From: JAPLKB01 sp964429485
Lineage (GTDB): Bacteria; Desulfobacterota; Syntrophorhabdia; Syntrophorhabdales; Syntrophorhabdaceae
DNA: 8,052 nt
Direction: 5' to 3'
Assembly: GCA_964429485.1 (NCBI GenBank)
Contig: CAYSBW010000083.1
Location: forward strand, 1-8,052
A program made the translations under genes and the position numbers. Positions 1 through 6,278 of the stretch are shown here, in pieces. The notes under the pieces are model-generated. The model searched no databases and was not told the DNA's origin. It worked only from the letters and a program-made list of their open reading frames with translations. The first letter of the stretch is position 1, and every line of letters starts with the position of its first letter.

Positions 1-4
1 TTAA

Positions 5-420
5 TGCTACCAAATACAGGAGGGGATTTTCACGCAGGTTTACCGGAAGGACACGTTTGACGGTAATGGCCTTTTTCTTATTATAATTCCTCAGGGCGGT
101 AGGTGGTGGCGTTTCAAATATCGTTTCGAGGGAAAGGCAAAAATGTTATCTTTTGGTGAATATCCTGAGATAAGTTTAAACGAAGCCAGAGACAGAAGAG
201 ATGTTGCACGGGAACTATTTAATCAAGGATTCGACCCCTCCGCAATACGCAAAGAAGAGAGGAAGCTGGATAAAGCGGCACGCATGGAAGCTGAAAAAAT
301 ACCATCTGTCCGTGTCACCATAGAAGGGAAAATTGAAATATGGAAAGGAAGTAACATAATGCGTTTTCAGAGGATGAAGCACGGTTTGTTGCAAAAATAC
401 TGAACAATTTAGTGGGGTAA
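5..420 (+). pseudogene. Integrase N-terminal fragment fused to an unrelated tail
   Basis: Reading this frame from just after the TAA at 2-4 gives the arm-DNA-binding (DUF4102-type) domain of a tyrosine recombinase: DGNGLFLLI, WWRFKYRF, LSFGEYPEISLNEAR and GFDPSAIRKEE. The same motifs recur in the next gene, but the DNA differs, so this is a separate integrase and not a recent duplicate. There is no good start codon: the first in-frame ATG (143) falls inside the domain. Integrase similarity ends near position 290. The rest (IPSVRVTIEGKIEIWKGSNI) does not look like integrase. The frame stops at 401-403, but adding one T to the T4 run at 364-367 would continue it as SEDEARFVAKILNNLVG to a TAA at 418-420. 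The core-binding and catalytic domains are missing. I do not recognise the tail. The identification as an integrase remnant is firm; the exact limits are not. Confidence 0.75.
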
Positions 421-423
421 TCT

Positions 424-1348
424 ATGCCATTAAGCGAGCTGAAAGTGCGAATTTCAAAACCAAAAGAAAAACCTTATAAACTCTACGACATAGATGGTCT
501 TTATCTGCTTGTTACTGAAAAAGGCCACAAGTGGTGGCACTTCAAATATCGTTTTGACAAAAAAGAAAAACAGCTTTCTCTTGGTACATATCCGGAAATC
601 AGCCTTGCAGACGCAATGACACGGAGAGATGAAGCCCGAAAGCAAGTTGCCCATGGTATTGACCCTGGAGCTGTCCGCAAGGCCATGAAACAGGCAGAGA
701 CCGTGGAAACAGAAATCTTTGAAGTCATAGCCCGTGAATGGCATACAAAATTTACTCCGACTTGGACACCAATACATGCAGCTACAACAATGAGCCGATT
801 AGAGCGTGACCTTTTCCCATGGATGGGAAAGCGTCCTATCAATGAAATAAGAGCCCCCTAACTCCTGGCAGTTCTTCGTCGCGTAGAGAGTCGTGGAGCA
901 TTAGAAACTGCTCACCGGATCAGGACTATTGCCGGGCAGATATTCCGGTATGCTGTTGCAACCGGAAGGGCCGAACGTGACTGTTCGGGAGATTTAAAGG
1001 GTGCCTTGCCGCAACCGAGAGAAAGTCACCACGCCGCAATTACAGACCCGAAAGAGGTTGCGCCACTCCTAAGGGCCTTAGATGGTTATGAGGGGCATTT
1101 TGTTGTAAAGTACGCTACTAAGGCTTGCCCCGTTATTCTTTGTTCGACCAGGAGAGCTTAGAAACGCAGAATGGGCGGAAATGGACCTTGATGGACCGAC
1201 GTGGAATATTCCGGCGCATAAAATGAAGATGAAGCAGGCGCATATCGTGCCCCTATGTGCTCAAGCTATCGAGATATTGACGGAATTGAAACAGTTTACA
1301 GGCGCGAGCAGATATGTTTTTCCCTCTGGCAGATCGTTTGCAAGGCCT
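424..1348 (+). pseudogene. Tyrosine-recombinase integrase, broken by stop, frameshift and truncation
   Basis: An island/phage-type integrase would catalyse site-specific recombination; this copy cannot. The ATG at 424 has GGGG at 414-417 as ribosome site. Residues 1-90 are the arm-binding domain (KLYDIDGLYLLV, WWHFKYRF, LSLGTYPEIS, GIDPGAVRK). Residues from about 95 begin the core-binding domain (FEVIAREWH, MSRLERDLFPWMG, INEIRAP). A TAA at 859-861 interrupts it; the same frame goes on with LLAVLRRVESRGALETAHRI, so GAA to TAA is the likely change. Near 1117 one extra base moves the reading into another frame, where the catalytic domain resumes as APLFFVRPGELRNAEW (with the first catalytic Arg), then WNIPAHKMKM, HIVPL and YVFPSGRSFARP. 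Similarity stops at about 1346, so the His-x-x-Arg box and the nucleophilic Tyr are lost. It is less AT-rich than the cobamide genes, in keeping with foreign origin. Confidence 0.88.
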
Positions 1349-1412
1349 TGTCGAAAGAACACCGGATGAAGTGTATCGGGATACGTTGCCAGGGATAAAG
1401 GATGCAGTATGA
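1347..1412 (+). pseudogene. Probable C-terminal tail of an IS3-type transposase
   Basis: Exactly where integrase similarity ends, a third reading frame (starting CTT at 1347) gives 21 codons that include ERTPDEVYRDTLP and end KDAV at a TGA (1410-1412). A TPxEVY motif close to the stop is typical of the last residues of IS3-family (rve-type, DDE) transposases. The following AT-rich stretch up to about 1489 could be the element's non-coding 3' end, but I cannot define a terminal repeat. The inference is that an insertion sequence entered the integrase and was later deleted except for its 3' end. The match rests on one short motif, so this is tentative. Confidence 0.4.
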
Positions 1413-1489
1413 ATGGAAGCGGCAAACCACTTAAAAATTGCCGGAGGTTGTTTGAAAAGACTTGACGGGCTCTTAGTGCACTTTTTATT

Positions 1490-1522
1490 GGTAGTTCCGT
1501 CAACAATGTTGACGGAACTACC
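1490..1522. repeat. Perfect inverted repeat, 16-bp arms
   Basis: GGTAGTTCCGTCAACA is followed by a single A and then its exact reverse complement. As RNA it would fold into a stem of about 15 bp with a 3-base loop. No tight run of T follows on either strand, so it is not a canonical intrinsic terminator, although a T-rich patch lies about ten bases downstream. It separates the mobile-DNA debris from the cobalamin leader. It may be a palindromic repeat unit, an IS end or a terminator-like barrier. Confidence 0.8.
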
Positions 1523-1649
1523 TTAAGCAATGTTATTTTAATATAATTGTCTTTTATATAATACCCCTAGTCCTGTAGGATATGTACTATGGAAATAATG
1601 GAAAATGTCTTTGGAGGTTCTGAACGGAAATATAAAAATTGAACTTTCG

Positions 1650-1655
1650 TATAAT
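1650..1655 (+). promoter_or_regulatory. Candidate -10 box for the riboswitch operon
   Basis: A perfect TATAAT lies about eight bases before the first pairing strand of the riboswitch, which is where transcription would need to begin. The region 16 to 18 bases upstream has no good -35 box. Two more TATAAT hexamers occur at 1542-1547 and 1557-1562, so the assignment is uncertain in this AT-rich stretch. Between 1523 and 1649 I see nothing else. Confidence 0.35.
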
Positions 1656-1662
1656 ACATGTT

Positions 1663-1848
1663 AAAGGTTTCAATTAAATAATATTTGTTCGATTTTTAAG
1701 GGAAGAGAAGTGAAATTCTTCCACTGTCCCGCAACTGTGAAGGGTAAAAGGCAAAGCATGGTTTAAAACCAGCCACTGTCTCAGATAAGAGACGGGAAGG
1801 CGCATAGCTTGAATCCCTCAAGTCAGGAAACCTTGAATTGAATCTTAC
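1663..1848 (+). promoter_or_regulatory. Cobalamin riboswitch (aptamer)
   Basis: The conserved blocks of the cobalamin aptamer appear in order: GGGAA (1700-1704), GTGAAATTC (1710-1718), CCCGCAACTGTGA (1728-1740), GCCACTG (1772-1778), GGGAAGGC (1794-1801) and the B12 box AGTCAGGAAACC (1821-1832). A closing stem P1 forms between TTCAATT (1669-1675) and AATTGAA (1836-1842), with further pairs outward. GTCTC (1778-1782) pairs with GAGAC (1789-1793) to make an internal hairpin. The aptamer binds adenosylcobalamin or a related cobamide and represses the genes downstream. Its place directly ahead of a corrinoid uptake and assembly operon fits. Whether it prefers adenosyl- or aquo/methylcobalamin cannot be judged here. 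Confidence 0.96.
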
Positions 1849-1861
1849 CACTGAAAGCATG

Positions 1862-1880
1862 TCCTTACGCGGCATAAGGA
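1862..1880 (+). promoter_or_regulatory. SD-sequestering hairpin, likely riboswitch expression platform
   Basis: TCCTTA (1862-1867) and TAAGGA (1875-1880) form a perfect 6-bp stem around the loop CGCGGCA. The 3' arm contains most of the Shine-Dalgarno AAGGAG (1876-1881), which sits seven bases before the ATG at 1889. It begins about 15 bases after aptamer stem P1. This is the layout expected of a riboswitch that blocks translation initiation when ligand is bound. I could not find a convincing complementary partner in the aptamer for the loop (an L5-L13 kissing contact). Confidence 0.65.
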
Positions 1881-1888
1881 GATTATGT

Positions 1889-2008
1889 ATGAAAAATAAA
1901 TCACTTTTATTTCTGTTAATTTTTATTACGCAAAAAAACTCATGGAAAATTATTCAACAAGCTTGTAATGTGAATAAAAAACACATGACTGTCACAAAAT
2001 TTCAGTAG
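1889..2008 (+). CDS. Leader ORF between riboswitch and btuF, 39 codons
   Basis: ATG follows a near-ideal Shine-Dalgarno (AAGGAG, 7-base spacing), which is the very site masked by the riboswitch hairpin. The product starts MKNKSLLFLLIFI, like a signal peptide, then becomes polar (QKNSWKIIQQACNVNKK). It ends at TAG 2006-2008. That stop overlaps the weak AGGA of btuF and lies 13 bases before the btuF ATG, so translational coupling is plausible. It could be a true leader peptide or the 5' stub of a lost gene for an exported protein; riboswitches like this often precede btuB. I do not recognise the peptide as a family. Confidence 0.45.
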   Translation: MKNKSLLFLLIFITQKNSWKIIQQACNVNKKHMTVTKFQ

Positions 2009-2021
2009 GATTAAAGAAAAA

Positions 2022-2909
2022 ATGAGCAAGCCTTTTTTAAGAATTTCTTTTGCTGCTTCATTTTGTTTAATCTGTTCCTTCGTCTCAGCAGGCTTTTGTG
2101 AAAGTAAATTGTATGCTGATGCTTCATTGTATGAGAGGATCATTTCCTTGAGTCCGGCCGTAACAAAGGTTATCCATACACTTGGTCTCTGGGATAGGAT
2201 AGTAGGTGTTACCACATATTGTACAAATCCATTGAGTGCTAAAAAAAAGGAAGTAATAGGTACGATAATGGAAACCAATATTGAAAAAATTATTGAACTC
2301 AGACCTGATCTTGTTATTGGCACAGAGCTTACCAGTTCCAGAGACATCAAGAAATTAAAAAACCTCGGGATTAATATAATAACTTTTAATATATCGAAAA
2401 ATTTTGATGGATTATGCCAGGCCTTTCTTTCTATTGCCAGTCTGCTCGGAAAAGATCAGGAGGCACATTGCATGTTAGAAAAAACAAAAAAAGAGGTTGA
2501 AAAAACAAAAAAAGAGGTTGAAAACCGCCTGCCAGTAATCAAAGTTTTTGTCCAGCTTGGCTCCAAACCACTTTTTTCAGCTACAAAAAATCACCTCATC
2601 AATGATCTCATTGAATTTTCAGGAGGGATAAATATTTTTAAGAATGCAGGATCAGGTGTTGTAAGCAGAGAAGAGGTATTGATGCGAAATCCGGATGTAA
2701 TTATAATTGCAACCATGGGTATTGAAGGTGAAAAGGAACAAAAGTCCTGGTTTAACTACAGTACCGTTAGTGCTGTAAAAAATAAAAATATCCACCTTAT
2801 AGATTCCAACAGTATTTGCAGTCCTACACCAATTGGTTTTGCTGAATTATTGAAAGATATTTCAAAGATACTTCATCCTGAAATATCCAATTTAAAGGAT
2901 GTAAGATGA
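2022..2909 (+). CDS. btuF: Periplasmic cobalamin-binding protein of the ABC importer
   Basis: This is a class III periplasmic binding protein of 295 residues that captures corrinoid and delivers it to BtuCD. Residues 1-23 form a signal peptide (hydrophobic core SFAASFCLICSFVSA, likely cleavage after VSA); Cys26 is not in a proper lipobox. Lobe 1 has RIISLSPAVTKVIHTLG, then NIEKIIELRPDLVIG with Glu88. Lobe 2 has VFVQLGSKPLFSA, EFSGGINIF and SREEVL with Glu217/218, then SPTPIGF. In E. coli BtuF a glutamate in each of the matching motifs docks on BtuC arginines. The linker helix at about 144-169 carries a duplicated heptad (EKTKKEV). The start has only a weak AGGA (2007-2010) and may depend on the leader ORF. 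The stop overlaps btuC by four bases (ATGA). The family also binds haem and siderophores; the riboswitch and neighbours decide for corrinoid. Confidence 0.9.
   Translation: MSKPFLRISFAASFCLICSFVSAGFCESKLYADASLYERIISLSPAVTKVIHTLGLWDRIVGVTTYCTNPLSAKKKEVIGTIMETNIEKIIELRPDLVIGTELTSSRDIKKLKNLGINIITFNISKNFDGLCQAFLSIASLLGKDQEAHCMLEKTKKEVEKTKKEVENRLPVIKVFVQLGSKPLFSATKNHLINDLIEFSGGINIFKNAGSGVVSREEVLMRNPDVIIIATMGIEGEKEQKSWFNYSTVSAVKNKNIHLIDSNSICSPTPIGFAELLKDISKILHPEISNLKDVR
2478..2519 (+). repeat. Perfect 21-bp tandem duplication inside btuF
   Basis: GAAAAAACAAAAAAAGAGGTT occupies 2478-2498 in a near-identical-length unit and is repeated without change at 2499-2519. It adds one exact copy of the heptad EKTKKEV (residues 153-159 and 160-166) to the inter-lobe helix without shifting frame. 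The A-rich unit favours polymerase slippage. Confidence 0.95.
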
Positions 2910-3919
2910 AAAACATCATATTCACCCGGCAATATTCCATTTTCATTTCAACAGGTTTTCTGATTGCCTCAATCATCTATTCTTTGCACAGTGGGGCAGC
3001 TGATATAGGCTTAAAAGAAATTATCCCAATACTATTGAAAGGTAGTGGAACCCCTGAGTTCAGTATTCTTTTTGATATTCGAATACCAAGGATTATACTA
3101 GGCTTTGCAGTAGGAGGTTCTTTAAGTCTGGCTGGCACTATTCTTCAGGGTATGTTCCGAAATCCTCTCGTCGAACCATATACACTGGGTATCTCAGGAG
3201 GGGCTGCCCTCGGTGTGGCACTTTGTATTACTTTTGGGTTACACAGAATATTTCCTGATTTTGCCATGCCTTTTTTTGGATTTACAGGTGCTTTTGCAGT
3301 AGCTCTCCCTGTTTCACTGATCAATATTAGAAAGGGAACGTTAAAGACAGAGGGATTTCTTTTAATGGGTGTAATGATAAGCTTTATCACTTCTTCCATG
3401 GTCACTCTGATTCTTGCCATATCACGTACTGAAGATCTCCAGGGTATTATATTCTGGATAATGGGATCACTGGAAGAACCGAGCTGGTTACTGATCTGCA
3501 TTATGCTGATCGTATCTTTGTTATGTCTTGTTTTATCCTACATATTTTCACTTGATCTGAATGCGCTTTGCTTAGGAGAAGAGGAAGCTGCTCATCTTGG
3601 AATAAATGTGGAAAGAGCAAAGAAAACACTTTTTCTTATTGCATCAGTTTTAACAGGTGTCAGTGTTTCAATTGCAGGAATAATAGGCTTTGCGGGTCTT
3701 GTTGTGCCTCACTTTGTAAGAATGTTTACAGGATATGATCACAGGTTGCTCTTTGTTGTGGTGTTCATAACAGGAGCAGGATTTCTTATCTTTTGTGATA
3801 CCATTGCACGCACAATCATATCACCCGTTGAACTTCCCGTAGGTGTAATAACGGGAATAATCGGGGGCAGTATATTTGTTTATGCCTTAGGTAAGAGATA
3901 TTTAGCTAAATCAGGATAA
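2906..3919 (+). CDS. btuC: Cobalamin ABC importer, permease subunit (FecCD family)
   Basis: The 337-residue inner-membrane permease pairs with BtuD and receives substrate from BtuF. It has the family's length and order of motifs: an N-terminal membrane segment (12-27), RIPRIILGFAVGGSLSLAG (59-77), the signature LQGMFRNPLVEPYTLGISGG (80-99), the cytoplasmic coupling helix LGEEEAAHLGINVERAK (223-239) that contacts the ATPase, IIGFAGLVVPHFVR (259-272), and a C-terminal ELPVGVITGIIGG (309-321). About nine to ten hydrophobic segments are visible. ATG overlaps the btuF stop (ATGA) and has AAAGGA six bases upstream (2894-2899). Iron-siderophore and haem permeases share the fold; corrinoid specificity is inferred from context. 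Confidence 0.93.
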   Translation: MKNIIFTRQYSIFISTGFLIASIIYSLHSGAADIGLKEIIPILLKGSGTPEFSILFDIRIPRIILGFAVGGSLSLAGTILQGMFRNPLVEPYTLGISGGAALGVALCITFGLHRIFPDFAMPFFGFTGAFAVALPVSLINIRKGTLKTEGFLLMGVMISFITSSMVTLILAISRTEDLQGIIFWIMGSLEEPSWLLICIMLIVSLLCLVLSYIFSLDLNALCLGEEEAAHLGINVERAKKTLFLIASVLTGVSVSIAGIIGFAGLVVPHFVRMFTGYDHRLLFVVVFITGAGFLIFCDTIARTIISPVELPVGVITGIIGGSIFVYALGKRYLAKSG

Positions 3920-3922
3920 AAA

Positions 3923-4720
3923 ATGCTCGAACTAAAAAATTTCTCATGTGGCTATGGTTCAAAGGTTATAATAAAGAAAATTAACCTTAGGATAGAAAAA
4001 AAAGAATTCATCGGTATAATAGGCCCCAACGGATCAGGAAAAACAACTTTGTTTCGAGGTATCACGAAATCAGTGAATTACCATGAAGGCGCTGTTTATT
4101 TTAATGAAAAGAATATGCAAAATATGGGATTTAGAGATATTGCACAAAATATTGCCGTAGTTTCCCGGGAAATACCTTTGACAGCAATGACGGTTCAAGA
4201 GTATGTTTCTCTCGGTAGACTGCCACATTACAGAACCTTCCAGTTGTTTGAAACAGATAAGGATGTGGAGCTTGCCGAACATTGCATGGAAATTACCGGT
4301 ACACTAAAATTCAAGGACAGATACATATCTCAATTAAGCAGTGGAGAAGCACAACTTGTACTTATAGCAAGGGCTCTCACACAGGAGCCGGTACTTTTAC
4401 TTCTTGATGAGCCAACTGCCCATCTTGATATTACCCATCAAATGAGAATTCTTGATCTTATCAAAAAATTGAATAGAGAGCACAACCTTACTATTATAAT
4501 AGTACTCCATGATCTCAATCTTGCAGCAGAATATTGCGATCGCCTTGTACTTCTGAACAAAGGTTCTATTAAAAACATTGGCAAACCGGAAGATGTATTG
4601 AATTACAGGGATATAGAAGAGGTATACCATACCGTTGTTGTTGTGGAAAAAAACCCTATATCTTTTAAACCTTTTATTTTTGCAGTCCCCGAGGAGGTAA
4701 GAAAAAATTGCAAAAGATAG
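3923..4720 (+). CDS. btuD: Cobalamin ABC importer, ATP-binding subunit
   Basis: This cytoplasmic ATPase of 265 residues powers BtuC. Walker A is GPNGSGKTT (34-42), the ABC signature is LSSGE (138-142, in place of LSGGQ), Walker B is VLLLLDEPTAHLD (157-169), and the switch histidine is His196 in VLHDLNLA. The Q-loop is odd: where relatives have V-P-Q, this protein has V-S-R (80-82), so the conserved glutamine is Arg82 (codon CGG, one base from CAG). The last 35 residues (VYHTVVVVEKNPISFKP and on) extend beyond the core, as in several FecE/BtuD-type subunits. The ATG is three bases after btuC, with AGGA at 3913-3916. The 3' end overlaps cobU by 13 bases. Confidence 0.93.
   Translation: MLELKNFSCGYGSKVIIKKINLRIEKKEFIGIIGPNGSGKTTLFRGITKSVNYHEGAVYFNEKNMQNMGFRDIAQNIAVVSREIPLTAMTVQEYVSLGRLPHYRTFQLFETDKDVELAEHCMEITGTLKFKDRYISQLSSGEAQLVLIARALTQEPVLLLLDEPTAHLDITHQMRILDLIKKLNREHNLTIIIVLHDLNLAAEYCDRLVLLNKGSIKNIGKPEDVLNYRDIEEVYHTVVVVEKNPISFKPFIFAVPEEVRKNCKR
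4692..4697 (+). promoter_or_regulatory. Strong ribosome site that decides the cobU TTG start
   Basis: AGGAGG lies within the end of btuD, ten bases before TTG 4708. No ATG or GTG suits the conserved N-terminus of CobU, so this site supports the TTG start. Confidence 0.8.
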
Positions 4721-5226
4721 TTGTTGTTCTTGGAGGCGCGAGAAGCGGGAAAAGTTACTATGCATTGAAAAATGCATCATGCATAAAAGGAAATAAAGCC
4801 TTTATAGCAACAGCAGAGGCTCTCGACGACGAAATGTTTAAAAAAATAGAAAATCATAAAAAGGAAAGAGGGCCTGGTTGGACTACATATGAAGAACCTA
4901 TTCATATTGCGCCTCTCATAAGCAGGATCAAAAATAAATATGATGTTATTTTGCTTGACTGTCTTACATTGTGGGTATCGAACATTATGCATTCTGGTCA
5001 TAATGTTATCAAAGAAGCAGGGAATCTTGTAAATGCTTTGTCTGCCTTATATCCTGTACCGCTGTACATTATTTCAAACGAAGTAGGACTTGGACTTGTC
5101 CCTGATTATCCGCTGGGCAGGGAATACAGGGATAATCTTGGACAAGTGAACCGGCTGGTTGCAGAAGTTGCGTCAGATGTAATATTAATGGTGGCAGGAA
5201 TTCCATTAAAAATAAAGGGGGGTTGA
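4708..5226 (+). CDS. cobU: Adenosylcobinamide kinase / adenosylcobinamide-phosphate guanylyltransferase
   Basis: This bifunctional enzyme phosphorylates adenosylcobinamide and then transfers GMP to give adenosyl-GDP-cobinamide, the activated intermediate for CobS. Its 172 residues match the family length. The P-loop is GGARSGKS (9-16). His50, in KIENHKKERGPGW, matches the histidine that carries the GMP. DCLTLWVSN (84-92) and SNEVGLGLVPDYPLGREYRD (123-142) are hallmark motifs, as is the closing AEVASDVILMVAGIPL. Translation starts at TTG just beyond the P-loop's first strand (MQKIVVVLGG), 13 bases inside btuD, so the two are probably coupled. The stop is five bases before cobT. Its presence shows that the cell can use incoming cobinamide as well as complete corrinoids. 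Confidence 0.95.
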   Translation: MQKIVVVLGGARSGKSYYALKNASCIKGNKAFIATAEALDDEMFKKIENHKKERGPGWTTYEEPIHIAPLISRIKNKYDVILLDCLTLWVSNIMHSGHNVIKEAGNLVNALSALYPVPLYIISNEVGLGLVPDYPLGREYRDNLGQVNRLVAEVASDVILMVAGIPLKIKGG

Positions 5227-5231
5227 TTTAA

Positions 5232-6278
5232 ATGAAAAAACCTCTCATTGAACCGCTACAAAATGGAATGTTTGAACTGGCAAAGAAAAGACTTGACAGC
5301 CTTACAAAACCTGCGGGAAGTCTGGGAAGACTTGAAGAATTTGCCTGGAGGCTTGTTGCCATAACCAATCAGGAAACCCCTTTCCTGCTATCAAAAAAAG
5401 CAATTTTTATTTTTGCCGGAGATCATGGTGTCACAGAAGAGGGAATATCTCTTTATCCCAGAGAAGTGACGGAACAGATGGTATACAACTTTATCAGAGG
5501 CGGGGCAGGGATTAATGTACTGGCAAAACATGCATCAGCCGAAGTTATTGTTGTTGACATTGGAGTAGATTGTGATTTTGGCAAGCAACCCAACCTTATT
5601 ATAGAGAAAGTTGTAAGAGGTACTGGAAACATGAAAAAAGGGCCTGCCATGACTCGTGAAGAAGCAGAAAAATGTATTGATGCAGGCATTACCATTGCAA
5701 TAAAATTCGCTGACCGCGGTTACAACATGTTCGGAACAGGTGATATGGGAATTGGCAATACTACACCATCAAGCGCTATTGCAGCAGTAATTACAGGAAA
5801 AAATGTTTCTCAAGTAACCGACCGTGGTACAGGTTTATCCGACAGAGTCCTGGAACATAAGATCAAAGTCATTGAGGATTCGATAGCACTTAACAAACCC
5901 GACCCTTATGATCCCATTGATGTGCTCTCAAAAGTCGGAGGAGCAGAGATAGGGGGAATTGCCGGGCTTATTCTTGGTGGTGCATCGAGAAGAATACCGG
6001 TTGTAATAGATGGATTTATCTCTGCTGCCGGAGCGCTTATCGCCTTTGCTATTGATCCTGCTGTGGCAGATTATATTTTTGCAGCCCATAGTTCAATGGA
6101 AAAAGGCCATAATATAATACTTGAAAGAATGGATCTAAAACCTATACTCAATCTGGAGATGAGGCTCGGAGAAGGCACCGGAGCAGCGCTGGCAATGCAT
6201 ATTATTGAAGGAGGGTTGAAAATATATCGCGATATGTCTACATTCGATGAAGCAGGAATTTCTAGAGAAATGACATGA
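5232..6278 (+). CDS. cobT: Nicotinate-nucleotide-dimethylbenzimidazole phosphoribosyltransferase
   Basis: CobT moves phosphoribose from nicotinate mononucleotide to the lower-ligand base (usually 5,6-dimethylbenzimidazole) to form alpha-ribazole 5'-phosphate. The 348 residues are the usual length. Motifs in order: LTKPAGSLGRLEEFA (25-39), FAGDHGVTEEG (61-71), VVDIGVD (107-113), GTGDMGIGNTTPSSA (168-182), DRGTGLSD (197-204), KVGGAEIGGIAG (234-245), FAAHSSMEKGH (283-293) and RLGEGTGAAL (311-320). Glu314 in the last corresponds to the catalytic base Glu317 of the Salmonella enzyme. ATG 5232 has AAGGGGGG (5215-5222) upstream, running into the end of cobU. The stop shares ATGA with cobS. Which base is attached cannot be read from the sequence, and no bza or bluB gene is in the window. 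Confidence 0.96.
   Translation: MKKPLIEPLQNGMFELAKKRLDSLTKPAGSLGRLEEFAWRLVAITNQETPFLLSKKAIFIFAGDHGVTEEGISLYPREVTEQMVYNFIRGGAGINVLAKHASAEVIVVDIGVDCDFGKQPNLIIEKVVRGTGNMKKGPAMTREEAEKCIDAGITIAIKFADRGYNMFGTGDMGIGNTTPSSAIAAVITGKNVSQVTDRGTGLSDRVLEHKIKVIEDSIALNKPDPYDPIDVLSKVGGAEIGGIAGLILGGASRRIPVVIDGFISAAGALIAFAIDPAVADYIFAAHSSMEKGHNIILERMDLKPILNLEMRLGEGTGAALAMHIIEGGLKIYRDMSTFDEAGISREMT

Noticed and set aside
1..1480. tRNA gene, CRISPR array or intact attachment site next to the integrases.
   Set aside because: I looked for cloverleaf-type arms and regularly spaced repeats and saw none within the window.
1490..1522. Intrinsic terminator at the perfect palindrome.
   Set aside because: No run of T follows directly on either strand; kept as an inverted repeat only.
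1663..1880. L5-L13 kissing contact between the hairpin loop CGCGGCA and the aptamer.
   Set aside because: No TGCCGCG-like complement is visible in the aptamer; only the sequestering stem is supported.
3145..3501. 118-codon minus-strand frame inside btuC, and similar minus-strand frames across the window.
   Set aside because: They lie opposite well-supported genes, show no recognisable motifs and lack ribosome sites; they are shadows of the coding strand.
2906..4720. Siderophore or haem importer instead of a cobalamin importer.
   Set aside because: The families overlap, but the cobalamin riboswitch upstream and cobU/cobT/cobS downstream in the same operon favour corrinoid.
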